NCBI RefSeq assembly: GCF_040717445.1 | Contig: NZ_JBFEFL010000001.1 | Span: forward strand, 372,001-436,000 | Reading direction: 5' to 3' | Source: Qipengyuania sp. JC766 | Lineage (GTDB): Bacteria > Pseudomonadota > Alphaproteobacteria > Sphingomonadales > Sphingomonadaceae | DNA: 64,000 nucleotides | Shown here: in pieces, positions 46,568 through 54,650 of the stretch | How the letters are laid out: each line of letters opens with the position of its first letter | Numbering within the stretch: position 1 is the first letter of the stretch | The notes under the pieces: generated by a model | What the model saw: the letters and a program-made list of their open reading frames with translations, nothing else | What the model was told of the DNA's origin: nothing | Database searches by the model: none | Program-made: the position numbers and the translations under genes

Positions 46568-47416
46568 CTAAGCCGCCTCGGCCGGACGCAGGTAGTCTAT
46601 AATCTGCGCGAGCGTGGCGCGCAGGTCGTGCCGATGGGTCACCATGTCCACCATGCCGTGCTCCTTCAGGTACTCGGCCCGCTGGAATCCGTCGGGCAGC
46701 TTCTCCCGGATGGTGTCCTGGATCACGCGCTGGCCGGCAAAGCCGATGAGCGCGCCCGGCTCCGCGATCTGGATGTCCCCCAGCATGGCGTAGCTGGCGG
46801 TCACGCCGCCGGTGGTCGGATCGGCCAGCACCACGATGTAGGGCAGGCCCGCCTCCTTCAGTCGCCGCGTCATCACGGTCGCCTTGGGCATCTGCATCAG
46901 GCTGAGAATGCCTTCCTGCATCCGTGCGCCTCCGGCCGCGGTCACAACGACATAGGGTGCCCCCAGCCGCAGGGCATGCTCCGCGCCGACGCAGAAGGCC
47001 GTGCCGACCGCCATGCCCATGCTGCCGCCCATGAAGCCGAAATCCTGCACGCCGACGACTGCCGGATGACCCTCGATCTGGCCCTGCGCCACGGTGAACG
47101 CATCGGGTCGCGGGTTCTTTGCGCGCGCTTGCTTCAGCCGGTCGGTGTACTTCTTCGTGTCCCGGAAATTGAGCGGGTCCTCGCGCACTTCGGGAGCGGG
47201 GAGGACGGAATACCCCTCGTCCAGGATCTGCGCGATGCGTTCATCCGCCGACAGGCGACCGTGATGGTCGCAGCGTGGGCAGACCTTCTGGTTCTCGTGA
47301 TACTCCTTGGCGAAGATCATCTCGTTGCAGGACGGGCACTTCACCCACAGATTGTCGGGCGTATCGCGCTTGGCGATGAAGGGCAGCGAGTTGCGGACGC
47401 GGGTAAGCCAGTTCAT
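46568..47416 (-). CDS. accD: Acetyl-CoA carboxylase carboxyltransferase subunit beta
   Basis: A 282-residue subunit with the zinc ribbon C27-C30-C46-C49 (KCPSC, VCPRC), and [17 protein letters not shown] and [15 protein letters not shown] of the crotonase-fold carboxyltransferase core. It transfers carboxyl from biotin to acetyl-CoA to make malonyl-CoA for fatty acid synthesis. The ATG overlaps the stop of trpA by 4 nt (ATGA). The trpA-accD-folC order is conserved in alphaproteobacteria. Confidence 0.96.
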   Translation of the reverse strand: MNWLTRVRNSLPFIAKRDTPDNLWVKCPSCNEMIFAKEYHENQKVCPRCDHHGRLSADERIAQILDEGYSVLPAPEVREDPLNFRDTKKYTDRLKQARAKNPRPDAFTVAQGQIEGHPAVVGVQDFGFMGGSMGMAVGTAFCVGAEHALRLGAPYVVVTAAGGARMQEGILSLMQMPKATVMTRRLKEAGLPYIVVLADPTTGGVTASYAMLGDIQIAEPGALIGFAGQRVIQDTIREKLPDGFQRAEYLKEHGMVDMVTHRHDLRATLAQIIDYLRPAEAA

Positions 47417-48240
47417 GCGGTTCCTTCTTTCCGCGGTGCCCTTGCCGCAGAATGCACCGCTTGGGCAAGCGATGCGGTGAGTTCGCGGATGTGGGACGGG
47501 GCGTCGGCCCCGTGTTTCTCCACCAGTTCGACGAGGGCGGAGCCGACCACGACCCCGTCGGCGACCTGCGCGATTTCAGCGGCTTGCTCTGGCGTCCTCA
47601 CACCGAATCCCACGGCGACGGGAATGTCCGTCGCCTGCTTGATGCGCGAAACGTTCGCCTCGATCGATTCGATCGCCGCCTGCTGCATCCCGGTGATGCC
47701 CGCCACCGCGACATAATAAAGGAAGCCCTCGCTCCCCGCGACGACCTGCGGCAGGCGCCTGTCGTCGGTGGTCGGCGTAGCGAGGCGGATGGGCGCGATG
47801 CCGCGCGCGCGAAGTGCCGGCCCCAGCGCTTCGTCCTCTTCCGGCGGGATGTCGACGCAGATGACGCCGTCCACGCCCGCCGCGCTGGCCGCTTCCGCAA
47901 ACCAGTCCGCCCCGCGCCGGACCATCGGGTTGGCATATCCCATCAGCACCAGCGGCACGTCCGGGTGGCGCTGCCGGAATGCAGTGGCCATCGCGAGGAC
48001 GTCAGCCGTGGTGGTGCCGCGCCCGAGCGAACGGATATTGGCCTGCTGGATCGCGGGCCCGTCCGCCATCGGGTCGGTGAAGGGCATGCCGAGCTCGATG
48101 ACGTCGGCGCCGCCTTCGACCAGCGCGTCGAGATTGGCCGCCGTGTCGCCATCGCCTGCTGTCAGGAAGCAGACGAGGGCAGGACTGGGCGTGGCGAAGG
48201 CACCGGCGAGGCGACGCGTGGGTTGGGGTGATTCGGTCAT
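47413..48240 (-). CDS. trpA: Tryptophan synthase alpha subunit
   Basis: A 275-residue TIM barrel that cleaves indole-3-glycerol phosphate to indole and G3P. Catalytic residues are Glu49 (VIELGMPF) and Asp60 (DPMAD), at exactly the positions of the Salmonella enzyme; [15 protein letters not shown] and [10 protein letters not shown] close the phosphate site. The start MTESPQ at 48240 is preceded by repeat copy 2. Unlike the usual layout, it is separated from trpB by about 435 nt. Confidence 0.96.
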   Translation of the reverse strand: MTESPQPTRRLAGAFATPSPALVCFLTAGDGDTAANLDALVEGGADVIELGMPFTDPMADGPAIQQANIRSLGRGTTTADVLAMATAFRQRHPDVPLVLMGYANPMVRRGADWFAEAASAAGVDGVICVDIPPEEDEALGPALRARGIAPIRLATPTTDDRRLPQVVAGSEGFLYYVAVAGITGMQQAAIESIEANVSRIKQATDIPVAVGFGVRTPEQAAEIAQVADGVVVGSALVELVEKHGADAPSHIRELTASLAQAVHSAARAPRKEGTA

Positions 48241-48259
48241 GGTCGGACGCCTCTTACCG

Positions 48260-48307
48260 GAGACATGGACCGCATGGACCACTGTCCAGGACAAAAAAAT
48301 TCGGGCC
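48260..48307 (-). repeat. Three-copy leader element, copy 2 (upstream of trpA)
   Basis: On the minus strand: GGCCCGA then T7, G, TCCTGGAC-AGTG-GTCCA-TGCG-GTCCATGTCTC. Compared with copy 1 the main core difference is the first loop base (A for T). The ATG of the last GTCCATG lies 26 nt before the trpA start, the same distance as in copy 1. It lies in a 271-nt non-coding gap (48241-48511) that otherwise shows no gene. Confidence 0.8.
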
Positions 48308-48511
48308 CGCACAAAGGTTCGTGACTTGGGAAGGAATGATGCGGGTCCGGATTATCATCACACCTTAATGCCACGTCCGTCCGAATGTAGGACAGAAGAT
48401 TCGGGTATCGGCAAAACGCGACAATCTGATCGACTAAGCCGCTGCGAATAGCGCTTAGCAAATAACGAGGCCTTCTTTGAGTTCAGCGATGTCAAAGGAA
48501 ACGCGAAACCG

Positions 48512-48679
48512 TTAAAGGATTTGTCCAAGGCCGAAACCTATAAGAATTCCGGCTATTAGATAGATTGGAATAGCGAAAAGGTAGGGGCGGAAACCGACCC
48601 AAAAACCTTTTCTGAAATCAGGATCTTGCCAATCGCGCCTCAGTCCGCGGAGTTCGTCAAGAAAGCTTGCTATCTTCAC
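48512..48679 (-). CDS. Small membrane protein between trpB and trpA, 55 residues
   Basis: Starting at a GTG that overlaps the trpB stop codon (GTGA at 48676-48679), this frame encodes an amphipathic charged half ([27 protein letters not shown]) and one membrane helix ([19 protein letters not shown]). Translational coupling to trpB supports real expression. The DNA here is noticeably less GC-rich than the flanks. Function unknown; no family recognised. Confidence 0.6.
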   Translation of the reverse strand: MKIASFLDELRGLRRDWQDPDFRKGFWVGFRPYLFAIPIYLIAGILIGFGLGQIL

Positions 48680-49926
48680 ATCTCCACGCCCAGCCGCTCG
48701 GCCACGGTGAAGATGTCCTTGTCGCCGCGGCCGCACAAATTCGCGAGGATGATCGCGTCCTTGTCCATTTCCTTCGCCCGCTTGGCGACTGCCGCGATGG
48801 CGTGACTGGGCTCCAGCGCGGGGATGATTCCTTCGGTTCGGCAGAGGAGCTGGAAGGCTTCCAGCGCCTCCTCGTCGGTGATGGCGGTGTATTCCACGCG
48901 CCCGCTGTCCTTAAGCCAGGCGTGTTCCGGGCCGATGCCGGGATAGTCGAGGCCGGCGCTGATCGAGTGGCCTTCGGTGATCTGGCCGTCATCGTCCTGC
49001 AGCAGGTAGGTGCGGTTGCCGTGCAGAACGCCGGGGAAACCGCCGAGCAGGCTGGCGGCGTGTTCGTCCCCGTCGAGGCCGTGGCCCGCCGCTTCGACGC
49101 CCAGCATCTTCACGTCCGGATCGTCGAGGAATGGGTGGAACAGGCCGAGCGCGTTGGACCCGCCGCCGATCGCGGCGACCAGCAGGTCCGGCAGGCGGCC
49201 GGTGCGGTCCTGCATCTGCGCTCTCGCTTCCTTGCCGATCACGCTCTGGAAATCGCGCACAAGCTCAGGGTAGGGATGGGGGCCGGCAGCGGTGCCGATG
49301 ATGTAGAAGGTATCCTCCACATTTGCGACCCAGTCGCGCAGCGCCTCGTTCATGGCATCCTTCAGCGTGCCGCGCCCGCTGGTAACGGGGCGAACTTCGG
49401 CGCCGAGCAGCTTCATGCGGAACACATTGGGCGACTGGCGGCGCACATCCTCCGCACCCATGAAGACGACGCAGGGCAGGCCGAAGCGCGCGCAGACCGT
49501 GGCCGTGGCGACCCCGTGCTGGCCCGCGCCGGTTTCCGCGATGATGCGGGACTTGCCCATGCGGATGGCGAGCAGGATCTGCCCGATGCAATTGTTGATC
49601 TTGTGCGCGCCGGTATGGTTCAGCTCGTCCCGCTTGAACCAGATCCGCGCGCCGCCCAGCGCGTCGGTCAGCCGTTCCGCGAAATAGAGCGGGCTGGGGC
49701 GGCCCACGTAATGTTCCAGCAGGTCGTCGAACTGCGCGGCGAATGCGGGGTCGGCCTGCGCAGCGCGGTATTCGCGTTCCAGGTCCAGCACCAGCGGCAT
49801 TAGCGTTTCGGCGACATAGCGCCCGCCGTAATCGCCGAAATGGCCGCGCGAATCCGGCATCTGCCGATAGCTGTTCGCCTTGGCGGGGGGAGGGGTCATC
49901 TGGGAAGGGCTGGCTTGATCTGTCAT
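48676..49926 (-). CDS. trpB: Tryptophan synthase beta subunit
   Basis: A 416-residue PLP enzyme that joins indole to serine. The PLP lysine is K109 in [11 protein letters not shown], with [14 protein letters not shown], the phosphate loop GGGSNALG and [14 protein letters not shown]. The ATG at 49926 overlaps the trpF stop (ATGA). An N-terminal extension of about 20 Pro/Ser/Gln-rich residues precedes the conserved start [13 protein letters not shown]. Confidence 0.97.
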   Translation of the reverse strand: MTDQASPSQMTPPPAKANSYRQMPDSRGHFGDYGGRYVAETLMPLVLDLEREYRAAQADPAFAAQFDDLLEHYVGRPSPLYFAERLTDALGGARIWFKRDELNHTGAHKINNCIGQILLAIRMGKSRIIAETGAGQHGVATATVCARFGLPCVVFMGAEDVRRQSPNVFRMKLLGAEVRPVTSGRGTLKDAMNEALRDWVANVEDTFYIIGTAAGPHPYPELVRDFQSVIGKEARAQMQDRTGRLPDLLVAAIGGGSNALGLFHPFLDDPDVKMLGVEAAGHGLDGDEHAASLLGGFPGVLHGNRTYLLQDDDGQITEGHSISAGLDYPGIGPEHAWLKDSGRVEYTAITDEEALEAFQLLCRTEGIIPALEPSHAIAAVAKRAKEMDKDAIILANLCGRGDKDIFTVAERLGVEM

Positions 49927-50555
49927 ACGGACCGTGCCGCTTCGCAGAACGCCGCAATCCTGTCCACGTCCTTCACGCCGGGCGCGCTTTCGACCCCGCT
50001 GGACGTGTCGACCAGCTCCGCGCCCGTGGCCGCTATGGCAGCTGCCACGTTGTCGGGGGTCAGGCCGCCGGCGAGGCCCCAGGGAATGGTATGGTCGAAA
50101 TCGGCCAGCAGCCGCCAGTCGAATGCCTCGCCATTGCCGCCCGGAAGCTTGCGCGCCGGGGCGTCGAACAGCAACCGGTCCACATGGCCTTCGAAGCGGC
50201 GCGATTTTGCGAGCGTTTCGGCGTCCTTGACTCCCAGCGCCTTCCACACCTCCACCTTCGCGCGCTGCCGGATGAGGCCGGACCATTCGGGGGTCTCGTT
50301 GCCGTGGAACTGGATCACGTCGGGTTTGACCGCCTCGATCGCCCTTACGGTGGTCTCTAGGTCCGCGGTGACCAGCAGCAACACCGCCTTCGCCCGTCCG
50401 CGCGCGAGCGCGCGCAGGCGGCCCGCGTCTTCCAGCGAGACATGGCGAGGGCTGGGTTCGAAATGGACGAAGCCGACATGGCTGGCGTCCGCATCCAGCG
50501 CCGCGCCCAGAGTGGCTTCGTCCCGCAGGCCGCAAATCTTGATCGAAGGTGACAT
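49923..50555 (-). CDS. trpF: Phosphoribosylanthranilate isomerase
   Basis: A 210-residue TIM barrel converting phosphoribosylanthranilate to CdRP. The conserved start [12 protein letters not shown] holds the catalytic Cys, [10 protein letters not shown] is the family motif, and [15 protein letters not shown] holds the catalytic Asp and phosphate site. First gene of the trpF-trpB-(small ORF)-trpA-accD-folC cluster; no other trp genes are in the window. Confidence 0.95.
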   Translation of the reverse strand: MSPSIKICGLRDEATLGAALDADASHVGFVHFEPSPRHVSLEDAGRLRALARGRAKAVLLLVTADLETTVRAIEAVKPDVIQFHGNETPEWSGLIRQRAKVEVWKALGVKDAETLAKSRRFEGHVDRLLFDAPARKLPGGNGEAFDWRLLADFDHTIPWGLAGGLTPDNVAAAIAATGAELVDTSSGVESAPGVKDVDRIAAFCEAARSV

Positions 50556-50648
50556 CGGGCCGAACTAGGGTGCGCGGCGCCGGATCGCAAAGACTTACGT
50601 GTTGCGGCCGTGAGACGGGACAGGCAGGATGGAAGGGAAGGGGACGCA

Positions 50649-51113
50649 ATGATGCGACGAATGCGATATCTTGCGGTCTTGCTGGGGGCCGTGATCGTCA
50701 TGGCGTGCAACCCGATCGAGCGCGCAGACGAGGCGAGCGAGAAAATCGAGAGGTTTCATGCCGATTACAACGCGCAGCGCGACGATGCGATCTGGCAGAG
50801 GACAGGTCAGGAATTCAAGGACTCAGCGTCGCGGGAAGATCTACAGCAGCTCATCGACATGGTGCGTCGCAATCTCGGGCAGATGGAAGAGTCCGAGCAG
50901 ATCGGCATCAACATGAACAGCAACCTCAACGGCAGCTTCACCGTAGTCACGACGAAATCCCATTTCGAGAAAGGACTGGCGAACGAAGTCTTTACCTTCA
51001 TCGCGCGGGACGACGAACTGGAATTGGTCGGATGGAATGTCCGGTCTGACGATCTCATGAGGGGGGTAATGGAGGATGCTGCACGGGCCGCAGAGTCCGA
51101 AGGCGCGATGTAA
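50649..51113 (+). CDS. Small lipoprotein of unknown function
   Basis: A 154-residue protein with a lipoprotein signal peptide ending in VIVMAC (lipobox cysteine about residue 20), then a mostly alpha/beta small domain ([51 protein letters not shown]) resembling DUF4019-like lipoproteins in layout. It is divergent from trpF and convergent with the SIMPL gene, separating trpF from pyrF. Confidence 0.65.
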   Translation: MMRRMRYLAVLLGAVIVMACNPIERADEASEKIERFHADYNAQRDDAIWQRTGQEFKDSASREDLQQLIDMVRRNLGQMEESEQIGINMNSNLNGSFTVVTTKSHFEKGLANEVFTFIARDDELELVGWNVRSDDLMRGVMEDAARAAESEGAM

Positions 51114-51128
51114 GTAAATTCGGAGATG

Positions 51129-52013
51129 TCAGAGCGGTTCGAGTTCGAACATGACTCCGACGGATGCCGTGATCGTCAGTTCGCCGGGTGAGACGCTGGT
51201 AGAGGCCAGTGCGGGTAAGGACACCGCCATATCGGCGAAACCCATATTATAGTCGTAGTCATATCCCGTGCCGAGCCCCGAAATCCGACCTTCGTCCATC
51301 GCCACGATCCGCTTGATCCTGAGGCCGGCGGCGGCGGCGTAGATTTCGGCACGGCGGCGGGCATCGGCAATCGCGAGAAGGCGGACCTCCTCCTCGATCG
51401 CGGACGAATCTTCGATTTGGAAGGCCGGGCCTCCGATCGAGTTTGCGCCGGCTGCGATCACCCGGTCAATCAGCGCGCCGTAACCGTCGGTATCGGACTG
51501 GCGCACGCGCAGGACGTTGCTCGCCTGATAGCCGACGATCCTTGGTGCCGCATATTCATCGAGCGCAGCAGCGGCTGCCGCATCTGCAACTGCATCGCCT
51601 GCCATCGCGGCTTCAGCATCTGCCGCCACCGTCTCTGCAAGCGAGTTCGATGCGAGGGTCATAGCGTAGGGATTGCCGTAGTCCGTGTTCATCACCGGTG
51701 TGATGGAAAGCGCGCTGGTCTGGATATCGCGTTCCGCGATGCCCTGTGCCTTCAACTCAGCTATCACGCGCGCCATCTTCTGCGCATTGTCGCGCGCCGC
51801 ATCCTGCGCGCTGGCCGCCGTGGTGGCGACGCCGATGGTGGAAATGGCAAGGTCGGGCGCACGCCGGACTTCGGCCTTGCCGTCCACTGTCAAAATCGCA
51901 TTGCCGGTGGACGCCGGATCGAGCGCGAACATGCTGAGCCCGCGCGTATCCTGCGCCTGTGCCGGCACCGTCAGAAAGAGGCCCAGCGCCGCCGTGATGA
52001 AAACTCCCCGCAT
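51129..52013 (-). CDS. SIMPL-domain (DUF541) exported protein
   Basis: A 294-residue protein with signal peptide (ITAALGLFLTVPAQAQ), then ILTVDGKAEVRRAPDLAISTIGVATTA, DAARDNAQKMARVIAELKAQGIAERDIQT, and ARRRAEIYAAAAGLRIKRI, the three landmarks of the SIMPL domain. Family members are periplasmic; their biochemical role is unclear. An Ala-rich insert of about 25 residues (VAADAEAAMAGDAVADAA region) follows the second landmark. It converges with the lipoprotein gene. Confidence 0.88.
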   Translation of the reverse strand: MRGVFITAALGLFLTVPAQAQDTRGLSMFALDPASTGNAILTVDGKAEVRRAPDLAISTIGVATTAASAQDAARDNAQKMARVIAELKAQGIAERDIQTSALSITPVMNTDYGNPYAMTLASNSLAETVAADAEAAMAGDAVADAAAAAALDEYAAPRIVGYQASNVLRVRQSDTDGYGALIDRVIAAGANSIGGPAFQIEDSSAIEEEVRLLAIADARRRAEIYAAAAGLRIKRIVAMDEGRISGLGTGYDYDYNMGFADMAVSLPALASTSVSPGELTITASVGVMFELEPL

Positions 52014-52052
52014 GACTTGAACCCTTCCCAGTGGTGGATTTGAAAATGGAAC

Positions 52053-52727
52053 CTAGAGCGTCGCCTCGATATCGCGGGCGGCCTGCAGCGGGTCTTCCGC
52101 GCGGCTGATGGGACGGCCGATGACGAGTACGCTGGCCCCGTCGTCGCGCGCCTGGCGCGGGGTCACCACGCGTTTCTGGTCGCCGGTCGCCTTGCCGTCC
52201 GGGCGCAGGCCGGGGACGACGAAGAAACCGTTCTTCCATTGGTCCTTGACCGCGCCGACTTCCTGTCCGGAGCATACGATCCCGTCGAGGCCAGCGCTCT
52301 GGGCGAGGTCTGCGAGCCGCATGACCTGGTCGTGCGGTGAGCCGCCGACGCCGGTACGCGCCATGTCGCGCTCGTCGAGGCTGGTGAGCATGGTCACGGC
52401 GACGACCCTCGTGCCTTCCGCAGCGGCCGCCTTCGCGTCTTCCATCATGGCGCGTCCCCCGCTGGCGTGGACGGTCACGATGGCTGGCTCCAGGACGTGG
52501 ATCGCCTGCATCGCGCCTGCGACGGTATTGGGAATGTCGTGCAGCTTGAGGTCGAGGAAGATCGGCAAGCCGACCTGCGCCAGTTCGTGCACCCCGTGGC
52601 TGCCGTGGGCGTAGAAGAACTCCAGCCCCAGCTTCAGGCCGCCGACATGTGCCTTCACCTTCTGCGCCAGCGCCTTGGCCGCGTCGATCCGCGGGACGTC
52701 GAGCGCGAGGTAGACGGGGTTGCTCAC
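52053..52727 (-). CDS. pyrF: Orotidine 5'-phosphate decarboxylase
   Basis: A 224-residue TIM-barrel enzyme forming UMP from OMP. The catalytic DxKxxD motif is D59-K61-D64 in LDLKLHDIPNTV; VTMLTS and VVPGLRP (phosphate region) follow. The GTG start at 52727 overlaps the stop of the LapA-like gene (GTGA), so translation is coupled to that membrane protein, an arrangement seen in other alphaproteobacteria. Confidence 0.95.
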   Translation of the reverse strand: MSNPVYLALDVPRIDAAKALAQKVKAHVGGLKLGLEFFYAHGSHGVHELAQVGLPIFLDLKLHDIPNTVAGAMQAIHVLEPAIVTVHASGGRAMMEDAKAAAAEGTRVVAVTMLTSLDERDMARTGVGGSPHDQVMRLADLAQSAGLDGIVCSGQEVGAVKDQWKNGFFVVPGLRPDGKATGDQKRVVTPRQARDDGASVLVIGRPISRAEDPLQAARDIEATL

Positions 52728-53086
52728 GAGTGCGGGCGATCCTCGGGGGCGAGGGTGCGGCCGTCCTCGCTGCTGGGCCGGTCGATCACCGGCTCCCGGA
52801 CGACGGGTTCGGCAGGGGCCGCAGCCGTTGCGCGCGCGGCGCTTTCGAGCGCGCGGATCCGGCGTTTGAGGTTCCACTTGATGCCGCGATAATACAGCCA
52901 GGTCGGCACGAGGCCGAGCAGGAAAAAGGCGATCGCGATGAAGCCGACCGGCCATTCGAAGAGGAAATACTGCCCGTTGCCCTGCGGCCAGATGCGCACG
53001 TCCTGCGGTTCGCTCCAGTTCATGAACACGAACAGGCAGACAGCGACGGTCAGCAGGACCCAGAACACGGTACGGACGATATTCAT
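52724..53086 (-). CDS. LapA-domain (DUF1049) membrane protein
   Basis: A 120-residue protein with two membrane helices (TVFWVLLTVAVCLFVFMNW and GFIAIAFFLLGLVPTWLYY) followed by a cytoplasmic helix and a Pro/Glu-rich disordered tail. This is the layout of lipopolysaccharide assembly protein A. Upstream of pyrF and overlapping it by 4 nt. Confidence 0.78.
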   Translation of the reverse strand: MNIVRTVFWVLLTVAVCLFVFMNWSEPQDVRIWPQGNGQYFLFEWPVGFIAIAFFLLGLVPTWLYYRGIKWNLKRRIRALESAARATAAAPAEPVVREPVIDRPSSEDGRTLAPEDRPHS

Positions 53087-53164
53087 CGGCAGCTCTCCTC
53101 AGCGCCCGTTTCTAGGACGGCGGGCGTAAAAAGCAAAACCATCCGGAGAGGTTCCCCGCAACGG

Positions 53165-54475
53165 TCAGCCGAAGACCCGCTCGAAAATCGTGTCGACCTG
53201 CCGGAAGTGATAGTCGAGATCGAACTTGGCATCGATTTCCTCGGCCGACAGCGCGGCGGTCACTTCCCCGTCCTGCTTCAGCAGGTCGCGCAATTGCAGC
53301 TTGCCGTCCGATTCCCACACCTTCATCGCGTTGCGCTGAACCAGCCGGTAGGCATCCTCTCGGCTCACCCCGGCCTGGGTGAGGGCGAGCAGCACGCGCT
53401 GCGAGTGGATGAGACCGCCCATCCGGTCCATGTTCGCCTGCATCCTCTCGGGATAGACCAGCAGCTTGTCGACCACGCCGGTCAGCCGGGCGAGCGAGAA
53501 GTCGAGCGTGATGGTCGCGTCGGGGCCGATGAAGCGCTCGACGCTGGAATGGCTGATGTCCCGTTCGTGCCACAGGGCCACGTTTTCCAGCGCGGGCAGG
53601 GCGTAGGCGCGGATCATCCGGGCCTGGCCGGTCAGGTTCTCGGTCAGGATCGGGTTGCGCTTGTGCGGCATCGCGCTCGAACCCTTCTGGCCGGGGGAGA
53701 AATACTCCTCCGCTTCCAGCACCTCGGTACGCTGGAGATGGCGGATCTCGACCGCGAGCCGCTCGATGCAACTGGCGATGACGGCCAGCGTCGCGAAATA
53801 CATCGCGTGACGGTCGCGCGGGATGACCTGGGTGCTGACCGGCTCGACCTTCAGGCCGAGGCGCTCCGCCACGTGCTCTTCCACCTCGGGTGCGATGTTG
53901 GCGAAGGTGCCGACCGCGCCGCTGATCGCGCAGGTCGCGATTTCCTCGCGCGCGGCGACCAGCCGCTTACGGCAGCGGGCGAACTCGGCATACGCCTGCG
54001 CCAGCTTGAGGCCGAACGTGGTCGGTTCCGCATGGATGCCGTGGCTGCGCCCGATGGTGGGCGTGTACTTGTGTTCTTCCGCCCGCCGCCGCAGCGCCGC
54101 CAGCAGCAGGTCCAGGTCTTCCAGAAGCATGTCGGACGCGCGCGCCAACTGCACGGCCAGCGTCGTGTCCAGCACGTCGGAACTGGTCATGCCCTGGTGC
54201 ATGAAGCGCGCTTCCTCGCCGACCTGTTCGGAAACCCAGGTCAGGAAGGCGATGACGTCGTGCTTGGTCACGGCCTCGATCGCGTCGATCGCAGCAACGT
54301 CGATCTTCGGGTCGTTCTCCCACCAGTCCCACAGCGCCTTGGCCGCGCTGTCCGGTACCACGCCGAGCTCGCCCAGCTTCTGGGTCGCATGGGCCTCAAT
54401 CTCGAACCAGATGCGGTATTTCGCTTCCGGCTCCCAGAGAGCGGTCATGGCGGGACGGGCGTAGCGGGGGACCAT
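53165..54475 (-). CDS. purB: Adenylosuccinate lyase
   Basis: A 436-residue lyase working twice in purine synthesis (SAICAR to AICAR, adenylosuccinate to AMP). The fumarase-superfamily signature is [20 protein letters not shown] and [12 protein letters not shown] hold other active-site residues. It starts [14 protein letters not shown], the typical family start. Upstream of the lapA-pyrF pair, with a 78-nt gap. Confidence 0.96.
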   Translation of the reverse strand: MVPRYARPAMTALWEPEAKYRIWFEIEAHATQKLGELGVVPDSAAKALWDWWENDPKIDVAAIDAIEAVTKHDVIAFLTWVSEQVGEEARFMHQGMTSSDVLDTTLAVQLARASDMLLEDLDLLLAALRRRAEEHKYTPTIGRSHGIHAEPTTFGLKLAQAYAEFARCRKRLVAAREEIATCAISGAVGTFANIAPEVEEHVAERLGLKVEPVSTQVIPRDRHAMYFATLAVIASCIERLAVEIRHLQRTEVLEAEEYFSPGQKGSSAMPHKRNPILTENLTGQARMIRAYALPALENVALWHERDISHSSVERFIGPDATITLDFSLARLTGVVDKLLVYPERMQANMDRMGGLIHSQRVLLALTQAGVSREDAYRLVQRNAMKVWESDGKLQLRDLLKQDGEVTAALSAEEIDAKFDLDYHFRQVDTIFERVFG

Positions 54476-54650
54476 CGAAGACTCCGGTAGATGCGTTGCA
54501 GCGACGCAGGAGCGGCTAGGGGCTGGCCGTGGTCATGGCAAGGTGCCCGGTTCGCGCATCGCCTCACATGTTAATTGCTTTGCATCGACCCGGCGCCATT
54601 GTACTGTCCAAACTGCCGTTTTCGGCTGAAAACTTTGCTTCGGAGTCTCA

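Noticed and set aside
48237-48461. Minus-strand frame through repeat copy 2 ending in ATGA overlap with trpA; a similar frame runs through copy 1 into the SDR start
   Set aside because: Both read PGxWSMRSMS through the element and end at the next gene's start, which looked like leader peptides. Differences between copies fall on second codon positions and in the hairpin loop, so the DNA, not the peptide, appears conserved. Only one Trp, so not a trp attenuator.
53420-53432. CCGGTCCATGTT inside purB
   Set aside because: Coding sequence for Asn-Met-Asp-Arg-Met, no other modules.
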